Below, in pieces: positions 19,172 through 29,599 of a stretch of DNA of 64,000 nucleotides; the stretch's first letter is position 1, and the number at the start of each line of letters is the position of its first letter. The position numbers and the translations under genes were made by a program. The notes under the pieces are model-generated. The model searched no databases, was not told where the DNA came from, and worked only from the letters and a program-made list of their open reading frames with translations. This stretch comes from Prorocentrum cordatum (lineage: Eukaryota; Sar; Dinophyceae; Prorocentrales; Prorocentraceae), in the NCBI GenBank assembly GCA_963575745.1, contig CAUYUJ010016366.1, positions 142,501 to 206,500 on the forward strand, read 5' to 3'.

Positions 19172-20267
19172 ATGTCTGAGACCCCAGCGCCTTTGTCTAG
19201 GGGGGACCTCACGCAGGCTCTGGCGGAGATGCCGGGCCAGGGCGAGTCGAGGAAGCAGTTCCAGATCCTGGACCCCAGGACCAAGAAGCCGATCGAGGCG
19301 AGGTCCCCGCTCGTGGAGCCGCTCAGGAGGGCGGAGCGTAAGGCAGGGCTCGTCTCGACCCCTCTGGCTCGATTCGGTTCGATCTTGACCGACTCCCGCT
19401 CCGATTCGATTCGACCTCGGATTCCGAACTGGGTGTCGGCGTTTCAATGGAGGCTTTGACCAGCCCTCCGATTTCTGCTGATCCGATTCATGCCGATCGC
19501 CGATCCGAGGTATTGGAGTGAATCTGGGCTCTCCAGCAAGGCCATGGCCATCATCGACCCCGGCAGCGGCGACGTCGTTCGCGCCCTGGACTTCTCCCTC
19601 CCGAGGCTGGGTGCATCCCCAGATCTCCGAGGGTATGACTATTTCAGTCCGGGCGTGTTTCCTCGGTTTCGTCCTCTTGGGCCCGTCGCTGGGTCCCAGG
19701 ACCGTCACCAATTTGTGCCAGGACGAAAACTACACCGGGGGAACGGGTCGGGACCTCTGGGGCCCGGGACCTTTCTTTTTTATGCCAAAAGTTCGGCGGA
19801 TACTTAGGTCTCGATCCGATCGATCCGCTTCGATATAGGTTGTAGCAGGCCTGATCCAGCTCGATTCCGAGATTCCGTCGAAGCGATGCAGCCCAGTGCC
19901 TGCGCGGCGTCGTTGTGCATCCCCAGCGCAACCGGTCCGATTCGGTTTCGATCCCGTGCCGGTGCAGCCCGATCTGAGGCAAACTTCGATCCGATCCGAT
20001 TCCCGATCCGATGTCTACTGTCGGGGGTGGACAGAACCCCTAACAGTGACACGTCGATTCGTGAATTGTCCGTTTTCGGTTCTCGAGAGGGCGCCGTGGC
20101 CGTTATTTTCCAGGCTTGCGCCCGCCAGGTTTGGGCCTCAGGTCGTTTTCACTAAACCACGTTTTACTAACGGGGGGTCTGCCCATCCCCGATACTGACC
20201 CTGCCCGAGGGGCGCCGGTTCCTTCACGATCACCGACCCGCGCAGCGGCGCCGCCATCAAGGCCTGA
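19172..20267 (+). CDS. Gln-rich gene, three exons with repeated FxIxDPxxxxIxA motif
   Basis: Exon a (from about 19172 to 19342) reads MSETPAPLSRGDLTQALAEM, then FQILDPRTKKPIEA and a segment ending RRAERK. Exon b (19541-19605) reads AMAIIDPGSGDVVRA and ALDFSLP. Exon c (20210-20267) reads GAGSF and TITDPRSGAAIKA followed by TGA. The best in-frame introns are 19343-19540 (AAG|GC donor, AAG|GCC acceptor) and 19606-20209 (GAG|GC donor, GAG|GG acceptor). Each has the same short word at both ends (AAGGC; CCCGAGG). The three 14-residue motifs align without gaps and match LQMLDPAS in the 11.15 kb exon. Human eIF4G has a similar RIRDPNQGG stretch as I recall it, so an eIF4G-like or PABP-linked translation factor is a possible but weak reading. 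The TGA follows AAG|GC, so a further GC donor instead of a true end is possible. Confidence 0.6.
19343..19540 (+). other. GC-AG intron, 198 nt, GATTCGA-rich
   Basis: Begins GCAGGGCTCGTCTCGACC and ends GGGCTCTCCAGCAAG. AAGGC is present at both junctions, so removal leaves GAG CGT AAG GCC ATG in frame. The interior is rich in GATTCGA/GATCCGA words, shared with 19800-20015 and 40990-41200. Confidence 0.55.
19606..20020 (+). other. First part of the second intron, older elements
   Basis: 19620-19800 resembles the CCAGAGATCC family core (GGGCCCGTCGCTGGGTCCCA, GGGAACGGGTCGGGACCTCT). 19800-20015 is a GATCCGATTCGA-rich segment resembling 40990-41200 (CTCGATTCCGAGATTCCG, GCGGCGTCGTTGTGCATCC). The intron is therefore a stack of at least three insertions, the last being the GGACAGAACC element at 20021. 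Confidence 0.45.
20021..20192 (+). mobile_element. Introner-like element, GGACAGAACC family, copy 2
   Basis: The left TIR TCGGGGGTGGACAGAACCCC and the inverted right end TCGGGGATGGGCAGACCCCC agree at 17 of 20 positions. It shares CAGTGACACGTCGATTCGTG and CAGGCTTGCGCCCGCCAGG with the copy in the TPPP-like gene. It ends 17 nt before the exon c acceptor. Confidence 0.85.
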
Positions 20268-20373
20268 GGGCGGCCGGGCGAGCCGCGGTAGGCTCGCCCG
20301 AGTTCCGGCCGAGGCGCGTTCGCTCGCAGGCCCGAGCCACCACGGGCTCCGAGACCATCTCCCAGTACTCTTG

Positions 20374-20495
20374 GCATCGCTCGGACGTGTACATTTTTGC
20401 TCGGCGAGGACCATCGAGGAACATCCTTGATCATTTAGCGAAAAATGCTCACACGAAATCGAAAAATGCACGGGGAATGGACGTCCGAGCGATGG
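20374..20495 (+). mobile_element. TIR element, CATCGCTCGGACGT family, copy 1
   Basis: GCATCGCTCGGACGTGTACA at the left and GGACGTCCGAGCGATG at the right are inverted repeats of about 15 bp. The interior has ACCATCGAGGAACATCCTTG and ATCATTTAGCGAAAAATGC. The copy at 48783-48906 is about 85 percent alike by eye. Confidence 0.85.
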
Positions 20496-20909
20496 TGAGA
20501 ACTCCTTGCGACCCAAAAGGGAAGGGAGTCCAGCTGAAAGGGGAAGGTGCACTAGATTTTGGGAGAGTGTTTTGCAAGTGTACTGCGCCGGAGACTTGTA
20601 TTGCATTGTATTGCAACGAGTGTCTTGCACGCGAGAGCCCAGCAATACATTCTCGCCCGGCATTGTATCGATTGCTCGCCCCGAATCTACTGCAACCTCA
20701 CAAACCTATTGCACCAAACCTATTGCACCACCCCCTTGTCGCTGGACGCCCTTTTGGGCCAACCCGAAGTGTGCACAGGAGTCGCCGCTTGGAGCTGGCT
20801 GCGAGGCTGAGGTGGGAGGTGCTGGGCTCGAGAAGGCTTCCGTTCCCCTGTGCTGCCTCCGTGGGCGGCCCCGGGACCGTCGGAAACGGTTGCGGAGTGC
20901 CAGCTAAAC
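20496..20909. other. Unassigned sequence with TGCAA-rich part
   Basis: Relatively A+T-rich for this window, with repeated TATTGCA/TTGCAA words at 20570-20740. No convincing exon or TIR pair. If the Gln-rich gene continues past 20267, this is intron. Confidence 0.3.
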
Positions 20910-21082
20910 GCAGGAGGGAAAGAAACACACAGACACAATTAATCGTCGAGTCCCTGGAAAATGTGGGAAAATATGGGAATTGGGCGGGAAGACAAAAACC
21001 CAGAAAATATGGGAAAATATGGGGAAATATGGGGAACAATTTTATTTGTGTGTATTTATTTGTGTGTTCCAGGGCCCCTTCA
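20910..21082 (+). mobile_element. ACACACAGACACAAT element, intact copy
   Basis: The best uninterrupted copy: AGGAGGGAAAGAAACACACA at the start, GACACAATTAATCGTCGAG, five ATATGGG-type repeats, and an end with TATTTGTGTGTATTTATTTG and CCAGGGCCCCTTCAT. Used as the reference for recognising the interrupted copies. Confidence 0.8.
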
Positions 21083-21334
21083 TAAACCCCACGAGGAATC
21101 TGTAGATCGATCGGCCCTGGTCCCCCTGTCGAGATCGGTTTTTTAAGCTGGACCCATCCAGCTCAGACCCCCTGGCCGCCTCCAAGTCGTCGCCCTCCTG
21201 CCGTAGTTCAGCCCGGCTGGTGCACGCTGCGTGTTGGGAGTGCGGGCCCGGACGTGTTGCAGAACCCCCAGCGGGGCAAGAGGAGGGGCCGATCAGCCGT
21301 GCCCAGAGGCGTCATGGATTACGGATCCGATTTG

Positions 21335-21450
21335 CCCTGGGGCGTTCTAGTACCTCAGCTCTGGATTGAGCTGACAGCGTGTCGCCAGAGGGTTCGCAAC
21401 GCCATGGTGGCCCTGGGCGAACCAGCACCAGGAAGTAGACTACTGTCAAG
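21335..21450 (+). CDS. Possible exon, unrecognised
   Basis: After CTAGTACCTCAG the + strand reads LWIELTACRQRVRNAMVALG then EPAPGSRLLS, a stretch with helix-like composition and none of the repeat bias around it. The acceptor is CAG|C, not the AG|G seen elsewhere, which weakens the call. It could belong to the Qln-rich gene upstream or be unrelated. Confidence 0.3.
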
Positions 21451-21589
21451 ACGCTCAAATAAGGACCACTTTGGGCTCAGGAGGGGCTCTGACTCCCGGG
21501 CCGCTCCTATGATCTAACTCGGAGATCTGATTCGTGGCCGAGGCTCGCCGTGGCCACAAAAGCCCCCTCGTTCCTTATTCAGCGCTCCT

Positions 21590-22235
21590 CATGGTAGCGT
21601 GATGACTGTAGTTCTGCAACCACTGCTCCCGGCTGTTGTAGATAGTCGATGACCAGGCATGGCAAGAAGGACGATCAGAATATCATTGCAGTAGTCTTCA
21701 AGTAACTTATTTGGGCTCCAGGCTCCAGCTTGGAGGGATGGCGTCAGCATGCTCCTATTTCCAAGGGTCGGGAGCGCGCACAGCAGATAGATCTGGGAGG
21801 TAATCAGAACGGGTCTGGCACGAGAGCCCCGCGGAAAGCTGAGGTGGCACGCACATCGTGTGGACGAGAGCCGGCAGCAATTGATAGATATCCGTATCTT
21901 GTGGTAATGGCGGTGGGCTGCACGTGGGGCAGAACGGAAACAAGGAGTAATACTTGAGCAGTTCTCTGTCACGATTAGCAAGCACTGTTGGGCAGACAGC
22001 GAGCCAGACAAACTACAGCTGTCCTAAAGTATCGTACGGATGAGAAGCGACTCAGCCACCTTCAGCTGACCACATCCAGCGAGGAGGTCCACCGATGCAT
22101 CCCCGTCCTGGATGAAGGAACAGTCTTGGGCGTGGCGCCGCACAGAGGTGGCACCGCATCAGCAGGGAGGACCCTCCTTTGGGCTCCTGTCGCGACGGTG
22201 GTGGTGGTACCGCTTCTGTCTACTCCCTCTCCTCT
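21590..22235. other. No supported gene
   Basis: Mixed-composition sequence, less G+C-rich than its surroundings. The minus strand has a 140-codon frame (21589-22011) with several Cys and Pro residues, but it is not recognisable and overlaps another minus frame, so I leave it as possible decayed coding sequence. Confidence 0.25.
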
Positions 22236-22236
22236 G

Positions 22237-22411
22237 GCGGTAACGGGCGTTACCAGGGGGGGATGGGGGGCTAGTAACGTCACGATTTGGGCTTGCGCCG
22301 TCTGGGAGCTCGCTGCTCCTAGCCATTCCCAGACAGCGCCAGCTCGAACCGTGGCGTGACCAGGTGGGCGGGTGGAGAAGGGGGGGCAGCCCTGGTAACG
22401 GGCGTTACCGC
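22237..22411. mobile_element. TIR element with GCGGTAACGGGCGTTACC ends
   Basis: The left end is GCGGTAACGGGCGTTACCAG and the inverted right end is GCGGTAACGCCCGTTACCAG, two mismatches in 20, and the left and right ends are themselves nearly palindromic. A 175-bp single copy with no coding capacity. Confidence 0.8.
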
Positions 22412-22469
22412 GATCAGCTTCACAACAAGCTCTAGCAGAGAGGGGCTTCGGAGCCAAAACATATGTTGT

Positions 22470-23870
22470 TCGTTACAGTAGTTTGCTTGCAGATGCCGAT
22501 CGCCCCTCTCCGGCGGCGTCGGTGTCATGGACTCGCGTCCATTGTCCCTGGAGGCCGGCGCCATTCCGCCTCGACAGTCCCTCCTTTAGTTGAAATAACG
22601 GTAGATGGCCTTCGGGGGGGGCCTCTTCGCTACGGCTGGACGCAGCTCGGGAAATTGGTGCGTTTGGACGCCAAGAAGGGCTCGGGGATAGATCTTGAGT
22701 TGCCGTTGTCTCAATTTGCTCTGCTCCGATCCACCTCCTTCTCTCCCCCGCCCAGGCGCGTTGATTTCCAACGCAATGAGTGGCGCGAGCCTGCATGCAC
22801 GGAGGTATCCAGTGCCCACAGCGGTTGTGGGCATCTGACATGGGTTGTGTCACAGCCCATGTGCAAGGAATCCACTTCTGGATGACCAGCTGCACGATGT
22901 CGGGATCAGTATTAGCCAAGGTCCCTGGCTCGATTTGCTTGTGGAGTTCGTCGACCGTGGTGTCCACCTCCTGTTCGACCTCCGTGTATCTTGGGGCGCT
23001 GGGCTCCGCAGCCTCCTCGTATGCGTACTACTCCACATGTTCTCAATCGGCCTTCTCGGCGCATTTTGGCTGCAGCTGAACGTACGCTGCAATGTCCTGA
23101 AGACGATGGCATTCCCCTTCGTGCGAACCATCGCCGCAGCACGGGACAGTCACGTCCGGCCCCGCATCCTCTGGAGTGGGGTCGATGGTGCCGATATTCG
23201 TGCGCAAGTTGCCTGTGTAAGATGGCGCGTAAGCGCCATCGTTTCCTATGTAGTGTGCCGCGCTGGCGGCCCGCGTAAGCCACCGCGTGGGGTCGCCAAG
23301 TCATCGTGCGCAAGACCCCCTTTCTTTTCGTCGCCCATTTGGTGCTCCTGTCCAGGCCCTCCTAGTGCCGCCGGCTGCGCCATGATCGAACTCTGGACCC
23401 CGGCTGAGCTGGGCCCCAGCAGCTGCGTGGGCGCCTCTTGCATCGGCGCCTCCACCGGGCTTGGAGAGGTCCCGCTGCCAGCGGGCGGCCTCGCTCCGGT
23501 ATCGACGGAAAGGGCACGCAAAGAACAGGGACGAAGGCGAACAGCAGTTCCTGCCCATTTTGAGCAGGACTTGTTGCTGGTGTCGCCGCGGGCGTGGCGG
23601 TCCATTGAGACAGAAAGTCGCCTGCCCAACAGCGGCTGCGTGTTGTCGGTTTTGAACAACATTAGCTCTCCGCTCCGGCTCTGGTCCAGTTGTCGACGAT
23701 GCTCGTTTGATGCTGCACCGTGGGCAAATTGGTCCGGAGAGCTCCATAGGGGGCGAAGCGCTTACCCTCACCTTCTTTTCGTTTGAGACGCGGTCCAAAA
23801 CAAGGGTCGGTGTTGAACAAGATTTGTTGATGGCCATCGTACCCATTATGTACACCGATTACATTCGGGA
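22470..23870 (-). pseudogene. Degenerate minus-strand coding region, unrecognised
   Basis: Protein-like pieces appear on the minus strand in different frames: YAYEEAAEPSAPRYTEVEQE then TTVDELHKQIEPGTLAN and VQLVIQKWIPCTWAVTQPM (about 23010 down to 22840), and further upstream ISAPICPRCSIKR-like and LSVSMDRHARGDTSNKSCSK pieces (23600-23800). A stop (TAG) lies before the YAYEE frame and the frames do not join. A 126-bp TIR element (22589-22714) sits within. A decayed retroelement or a gene split by introns are both possible. Confidence 0.3.
22589..22714 (+). mobile_element. TIR element, TTGARAYAACGGYA family, copy 1
   Basis: Left end TTGAAATAACGGTAGATGG; right end inverted gives TTGAGACAACGGCAACTCA. 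The interior GCTACGGCTGGACGCAGCTC is found inverted at 40060-40085. It is the mirror-oriented partner of 40005-40122. Confidence 0.75.
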
Positions 23871-24479
23871 ACGTACAAGAGAAAAATGTACTACCACGAG
23901 CCTGGACTGATAAACCCCTCCGTGTATTGCAATTTACATACGTGCCTGCCCCATCGCGCACTGTCCATATGAAGCAATACCATGCAAGCCAGCCGGCGGT
24001 ATCGTCCCTGCCCGTCATCCTTGGCGACTCATACCATAAGTGCAGAGTCGTTTCCATCAAAAGGCAACGTTTCCATTATAATTTTTTGCCGTCGGAACCA
24101 TACCAAACAGATTAGTGCTTCAAGCGTCCGAACAGAAGCACATCCAAAGACATTTGCTTCTCATTAAGCAGATTGTAGATGTTCTGCCCGCGCGCACGTG
24201 CTGAAATCTGTTGGGGCACCATCCGATTTTCGCAAAATCGCTCAGAAGCCGTACTCGCTTCATCACGGAGTGCATTCGGCGCGTTAGGACACGCGTCCAG
24301 CGCACGAACCGCGATCAAATAACACCATGCTGACCACACGCGCGCGCCGCCAGCCGCGCGTGTCGAATTCGTCCTTAAACCTTGCTGTTGCTCGAAGCAT
24401 TCCGAGGTATAGCGCTGCAGAAACATACGAGAAGTTGATGATGTTTCAAGAAAGGTGCTGCGATCTACGCGATGCAACA

Positions 24480-24725
24480 CATGTTGTGAATCTACGCTGT
24501 GCAGCATACGGTGTGCAATCTATGTTGTGCATTTTTTGGGAGCAATCTATGCGGTGCAGCCAGCGTGATGCAATATGTGTGCTGTGCGGTATGTCGCGCC
24601 ACCTATGTGGTGCAATCGACGTGGTTCATTATGTGGTACACTCTATGTGGTGCGATCTATGCGATGCGCAATCTATGTGGTGCAGTATCTGTGGTGCGAC
24701 CTATGTGGTGCAATTGGTTTCTGAC
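24480..24725. repeat. 15-bp degenerate minisatellite (TATGTGGTGCAATCT)
   Basis: About sixteen degenerate units. Because the unit is five codons long, the + strand shows Val/Met/Trp/Cys-rich frames (for example LCGAIYVVQ), which are repeat artefacts. The same unit occurs at 25690-26095 and in complement at 43738-43815. Confidence 0.85.
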
Positions 24726-24744
24726 AAACGAGTTGACACAGTCC

Positions 24745-25690
24745 ATGCTCTGGCAAACATCCCACCCACCTATCCGCAACTTGGTTTGCAAAACACCTGC
24801 GGATGGGTGTGTGGCGTTGGCTGATCTATCTCTGCGGCCGTGCCGGCCCAAGCACGCGCGCGCAGCGGCCAGCAAGTTTGGCGCGACCGGCGCGGCCGCG
24901 GTGGCCCTGACCGCTTGGCACATCCCAGCGGGCACTTGAGCGCGAGTCGGCGGCTTGGGCGGGCGCAGTATCATGGCAATGTCGACAACGGTAGACACGA
25001 TGATGATCGTAGCGATGTTGCTGGCGATGTTGACAACGACAACGGCACGGCCAGTGCGGGCGCCGATGCTGATCGCGCCGACGACGATGACGGCGTCCTC
25101 GCGTCGGCGATGAAGGTTTTGGAAAGAGTTCGACATGCGCGCGCGGCCGACGCGCGAGATTGGCTCGCATGGTGTTCTTTGACACGGATCATGCCCCCCC
25201 CTAGCACGCGCGCAAGGGCTATCGAATGATTTCGGCATGCGGCGCCAGAGGCTCGTTTGGCAGTTTGCCATCACAATGTTGATTGTCTCGATGCTTCCCT
25301 TATGAATTCGCAAGCGTGCGGGCGCATGGTTTTTTTCTGAAAACTGATGTTGCGAAACCATGTGCTTTATATGATTATGGAAATCGCAACGACATTTAAG
25401 GTTTTGACGGATTTCGGCATGCGCGCGCGACGACGCGCGCGCGTGCATTTCGTCCAATTTTTGCGCGAGGGATGTTGCGAAATTTGTGGTTTGTGATAAA
25501 CGAGTTCGCGCGCAGAGCATTGTTTGGAAATGATGGCGGGGGGAGGGGGCCTGATACCGGTTCGGCTGGGATGCTGCGAGCTCATATTTAGGATGGACGA
25601 TGGTGCAGAACCAGATGCAACTTGCATTACGAAAAGGTGAACCGATAATCTTTGGTGGAGGGATTGAGTCTATTCTCTTTCAAACAAGGA
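24745..25690 (+). repeat. Large repeat family, shortened + strand unit
   Basis: It starts with the boundary block CCCACCCACCTATCCGCAAC/TTGGTTTGCAA and carries family landmarks: GGCATGCGCGCGCGACGACG at about 25410, and TTTGACACGGATCATG at about 25177. The GAC core is shortened to about 24970-25100. No coding content is claimed. Confidence 0.65.
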
Positions 25691-26095
25691 GAGCGCACGT
25701 GGTGCAATATATGTCGTGCGCGTTGTGCGGTGCAATCGGCGTGGTGCAATATATGTAGTGAAATCTACGTTGTGCAGCCTTTGCGGAGCAATGTATGTGG
25801 TGCAACATATGTGGCACAGTCTATGTGGCGCAAACGAGTTTGTGAACCTACGTGGTGTAATCGGTGTGGTACAATCTGCTTGGTGCGCAATGTCTGTCAT
25901 GCTGAGTCGGTTGTGCAGTATACGTGGTACAATATATGTGGTGTGCAACCGACGTGGGACAATATATGTGCAGAGTTATATGTGGCGCAGCTTGCGTTGG
26001 GCAATCCACGCGGTGAAATCGACGCGGCGCGGTCAATGTGATGCCGTCGACGTGGTGCGGTGTACGTGGTGCAACTTATGTGGTGTATTCAGTTG
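25690..26095. repeat. 15-bp degenerate minisatellite, second block
   Basis: Long run of TATGTGGTGCAATCT-like units directly preceding the next large-repeat boundary (CCCACCCACCCGCAACTTGG at about 26141). Confidence 0.85.
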
Positions 26096-26099
26096 CCGA

Positions 26100-26774
26100 A
26101 CTTGAAGTTGTCAACTCCACTGCCCGCGCAATCATCCCGCCCACCCACCCGCAACTTGGTTTGCAAAACTCATGCGGGACCGAGCACAGATATCGCTCCA
26201 GGGTCGTCTTGGAGCCCTCGGGGGCGTCTCAAGAGCGCCCCAAGAAGGCCGGAGAAGCAAGACGGCCGACGACGACGACGACGACGACGGCGGCGACGTC
26301 GACGACGTCGACGTCGACGACGACGAAGACGACGACGCCGACGCCGACGACGACGACGAAGACGACGATGACGTCGCCAACGAAAACGACGACGAGGAAG
26401 GATGGAGGACGACGACGGCGACAACGACGACAACGACGACAACGACGACAACGAGGGAGGACGGACGACAGCGACGACGCGAACGACGAAGAAGGAGGAA
26501 GGGCGGCGACGCCGACGACGAAAACGACGAGGGAGGAGGGAAGACGACGACGAGACGACGACGACAACGACGACGACGACGGCGACGAAATAGGAGGGAC
26601 GACGACGAAACGCCGACGACGGACGACGACGACGACGACGAGGGAGGAGGAGGAAGGACGACCACGGCGACAACGACGACGGAAACGACCACGACGCCAA
26701 AGAGGACGACGACGACGAACACGAGGAAAGACACAGGACGACGTAGGCGACGACGACGACGCGGGAGGAGGGAG

Positions 26775-26821
<47 letters not shown>

Positions 26822-27490
26822 CGCAAGAGCGCGCGCACACGCTTTTGTTGAAAATCCGTGTTGCGAAATCTTGTGTTTTTGTAGGTTTTTTGGACGCGCG
26901 ATTTTGAAATCCTTCCGAGACCGATGGGTTTTGAAGGATCCGGCGTACGCGCGCGACGACGCGCGCGTCTGCACTTCGTCCCATTTGTTGCGGAGGATCC
27001 TCGCGACGGCACACGCGCAAAGGTGTTCGACAGATTTCGACATGCGCGCGCGACGCCCGTTTGGTAGCATGTTGTGTAAACCTTGAATGGTTATCTTAAG
27101 ATTTCGCAAGAGCTCGCGCGTAAGCTTTTTTTTTTTTGCAGCTCAGTGTTACGAAACTACGGTTTTTTGGGGAACTCGATTGCGAAATCCTTCTGGCACC
27201 GAAGGTTTTCGAATGATTTCGGCATGCGCGCGCGACGACGCGCGCGTGTGCACTTCGTCACATATGTTGCAAGGGATTCGCGAAAAAAGTGCTATGTTAG
27301 AACAAAATGTCACCGCACAGTGTTTTTTTTCTTTTTACCAGGGAACCTCAGGGGGGGGAACCCGGCTGGCCTGGGACATTGCGGTTTCATATGTAGGATG
27401 GACATGTGGTCAGAATCATATGTGATTTACATACCCGAAAGGGGGGCGATAACGCCGGGGGAGGTAAAGTTTATTCTTTGTTAGAAAGGA
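26100..27490 (+). repeat. Large repeat family, + strand unit with (GAC)n core
   Basis: The order is: boundary block with CCGCAACTTGGTTTGCAA; GAC/ACG array 26260-26822; AAAATCCGTGTTGCGAAATC; a GGCATGCGCGCGCGACGACG block at about 27221; TGCTATGTTAGAACAAAATG; CCTCAGGGGGGGGAACCCGG; and GTAAAGTTTATTCTTTGTTA. The reverse complement of this series, in the same order, makes up 43807-45030 and 45037-46530. The 250-320 codon frames through the GAC array are artefacts. Confidence 0.85.
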
Positions 27491-28000
27491 TAATCAATCA
27501 CTTGCCCAAACTGAAGCTGTCCTCTCCGCTGCCCGTGCAAGCATCCCACCATCCCACCCGCAACTTGGTCGCAAGACCTTTTAAGTCCGTGACGGTGGGA
27601 ACCAAATTGCACTTAACGAAAAACGGGGGCCGTTAACCCCGGGGGGAGAAGGGGAGGAGATTGCAATTCTTTTGTGGACAAACAAATTTACCTAGCCAAG
27701 CTTGAAGATGTCACATCCACTGCTCGCGCAAGCATCCTACCCACCCATCCCCAACTTGGCTTGCGAAGCCCATGCGGCGGCGATTGCGATGACTGTTCGG
27801 CGCTGGCTGGCGCATCGCCGAGGCCGCGCTGGCGCGCATGCTCGCGCGCGCAACGGCCAGCTAGTTTGGCGCCTCCCAGCCGGCACTTCAGCGCGAGTCG
27901 GCGACTTGGGTGGCCGCAGTATCAGGGCAACGTTGATAGCGGCATAACCGATGCTGATCGGAGCAATGCCGGCGCCGATGCGGATCACGCCGACGACGAT
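27490..28000 (+). repeat. Large repeat family, boundary pieces
   Basis: Two more boundary blocks (CACCCGCAACTTGGTCGCAA at about 27556 and CCCCAACTTGGCTTGCGAAG at about 27748), each preceded by a CTGC(C)CGCGCAAGCATCC block. They look like truncated units stacked head to tail. Confidence 0.65.
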
Positions 28001-28010
28001 GACGGCGCCC

Positions 28011-28430
28011 TCCTCCTCCTCCTCCTCCTCCTCCTCCTCCTCCTCCTCCTCCTCCTCCTCCTCCTCCTCCTCCTCCTCCTCCTCCTCCTCCTCCTCCTCC
28101 TCCTCCTCCCTCCTCCTCCTCCTCCTCCTCCTCCTCCTCCTCCTCCTCCTCCTCCTCCTCATCACGCCGACGCGTCGGTGAGGATGGGTTTTGGAAGGAA
28201 TGCGACACGCGCGCTGCCGACGCGCGAGAGTGGCCCGCATGGTGTGGTTTGACACGGATCACGGATCGTTCCCCCCACCCCCGCCCAGCATGCGCGGAGG
28301 AGGAGGAGGAGGAGGAGGAGGAGGAGGAGGAGGAGGAGGAGGAGGAGGGGAGGAGGGAAGAGGGAGGAGGGAGGAGGGAGGAGGGAGGAGGAGGGAGGAG
28401 GGAGGAGGGAGGAGGGAGGAGGGAGGACGG
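28011..28430. repeat. (TCC)n and (GGA)n arrays facing each other
   Basis: About 150 bp of (TCC)n at 28011-28160 and about 130 bp of (GGA)n at 28296-28430 are separated by 135 bp, so the pair could form a long hairpin. TTTGACACGGATCACGGATC occurs on both sides of the GGA array (28248 and 28451), suggesting the array arose within a duplicated segment. Confidence 0.9.
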
Positions 28431-29130
28431 GGGTGGGCCCCTTTCTGTGGTTTGACACGGATCACGGATCACGGCCCAGCATGCGCGCAAGGGTGTTCGA
28501 ATGATTTCGACATGCGGCGCAAATGGCCTGTTTGGCAGATTGTGATAACGAAAACGTTGTCAAACCCTTGGGTTCTTTAAGAATCCGCCAGGCCGCGAGC
28601 GCGGGACCCGCGATTCCGGAACACTCGTTTTTGAAATTCGTGGGAAACTTCCAGCTTTGAAACGACGCGCGCGCGTGTTCCGTCGCATTTGTTGCAAGAG
28701 TTTTTTGCGACAGCACGCGCGCAACGGCTTTCTTGCGATTTCGGCACGCGAGCGCGCGCGCGAGGCCCGTTTGGAAGCATGGCATGACAACGATGAAAAA
28801 CCAATGGTTTCATATATACATACTGATGTGTATACTTATATATATATATATATATATATATACATCGATATTTACATACATGTATGTATATACAGATACA
28901 GAACGACGAGAGCGCAGGGAACACGGTTGTTTTGAGCAGTCTGGTTGCGAAGCCATGTGTTGGCACACGTGCTCGGGACATTCGGGCTTGAAAATCTTAC
29001 AAAACCGAAGTTTGTGAATTAATGAGCTTTGATAAACGGGTGCGTGCGCAAAGTATTTCTGCTGAGGATGGACAGAGGGATTACTGGTGTGGCTGGGATA
29101 ATTCGCGCTCGTTTCTAGGGTGTACGATGG
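28431..29130 (+). repeat. Large repeat family, further diverged pieces
   Basis: Landmarks such as GATTTCGACATGCGGCGCAA (28504), CGACGCGCGCGCGTGTTCCG (28662) and TTTCGGCACGCGAGCGCGCG (28738) are present without a trinucleotide core. A (TA)n run lies at 28835-28862. No gene. Confidence 0.6.
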
Positions 29131-29164
29131 GGCAGAAGAATTTGTAAATTGCATTGCGTAATAT

Positions 29165-29250
29165 GGGACCGGTGTGTGTGTGTGTATATGTGTGTATGTG
29201 TGTGGGTGTGTGGGTGTGTAGGTGTGTGGGTGTGTGTGTGTGTGGGGGGG
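29165..29250. repeat. (GT)n-rich microsatellite
   Basis: GTGTGT tract with GGGTGTGTGGGTGTG variants, ending in a poly-G run. Confidence 0.9.
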
Positions 29251-29324
29251 GGGCCTTCTTGATGTTCTTCTAGAAGGGAAAACCGACGTGGTGCTACTTA
29301 CGCGGTGCAACCTATGTGGTGCAT

Positions 29325-29560
29325 TCTGACGGCGGGCGGCGAGCGGCGACGGCAGCGACGGGGCGGCGACGACGGCATCGTAGCGGGTCAGACCGACAGA
29401 CAGGCCCACAAAATGTGCGGCGACAAGGCGACGACGGGGCGGCGACGGCGGCCACATAGCCGCCAGACCTAAGACACGGCCCAGACCATGTGCGGCGACG
29501 GGGCGGCGACGGGGCGGCGACGGGGCGGCGACGGCGGCCACATTGCCGCCAGACCGTAAA
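29325..29560. repeat. GGCGGCGACGG-type repeats, inverted relative of the 43.5 kb array
   Basis: Repeated CGACGGGGCGGCGAC units with GGCCACAT(A/T)GCCGCCAGAC blocks. This is the reverse complement of the 75-bp unit at 43451-43740 (GTCTGGCGGCTATGTGGCCG). It extends the inverted relationship between the 24-30 kb and 43-46 kb regions. Confidence 0.7.
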
Positions 29561-29599
29561 CACGGCCAAGTTCTTTTTACGAACCCCTGAATACAAGCA

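Noticed and set aside
24480-26095. Cys/Trp/Val-rich protein frames (MWCNLCGA type)
   Set aside because: They follow a 15-bp minisatellite whose length equals five codons, so all copies stay in frame by arithmetic, not by selection.
26132-27109. Overlapping frames of 260-325 codons on both strands
   Set aside because: All derive from the GAC/GTC array, which is open in every frame.
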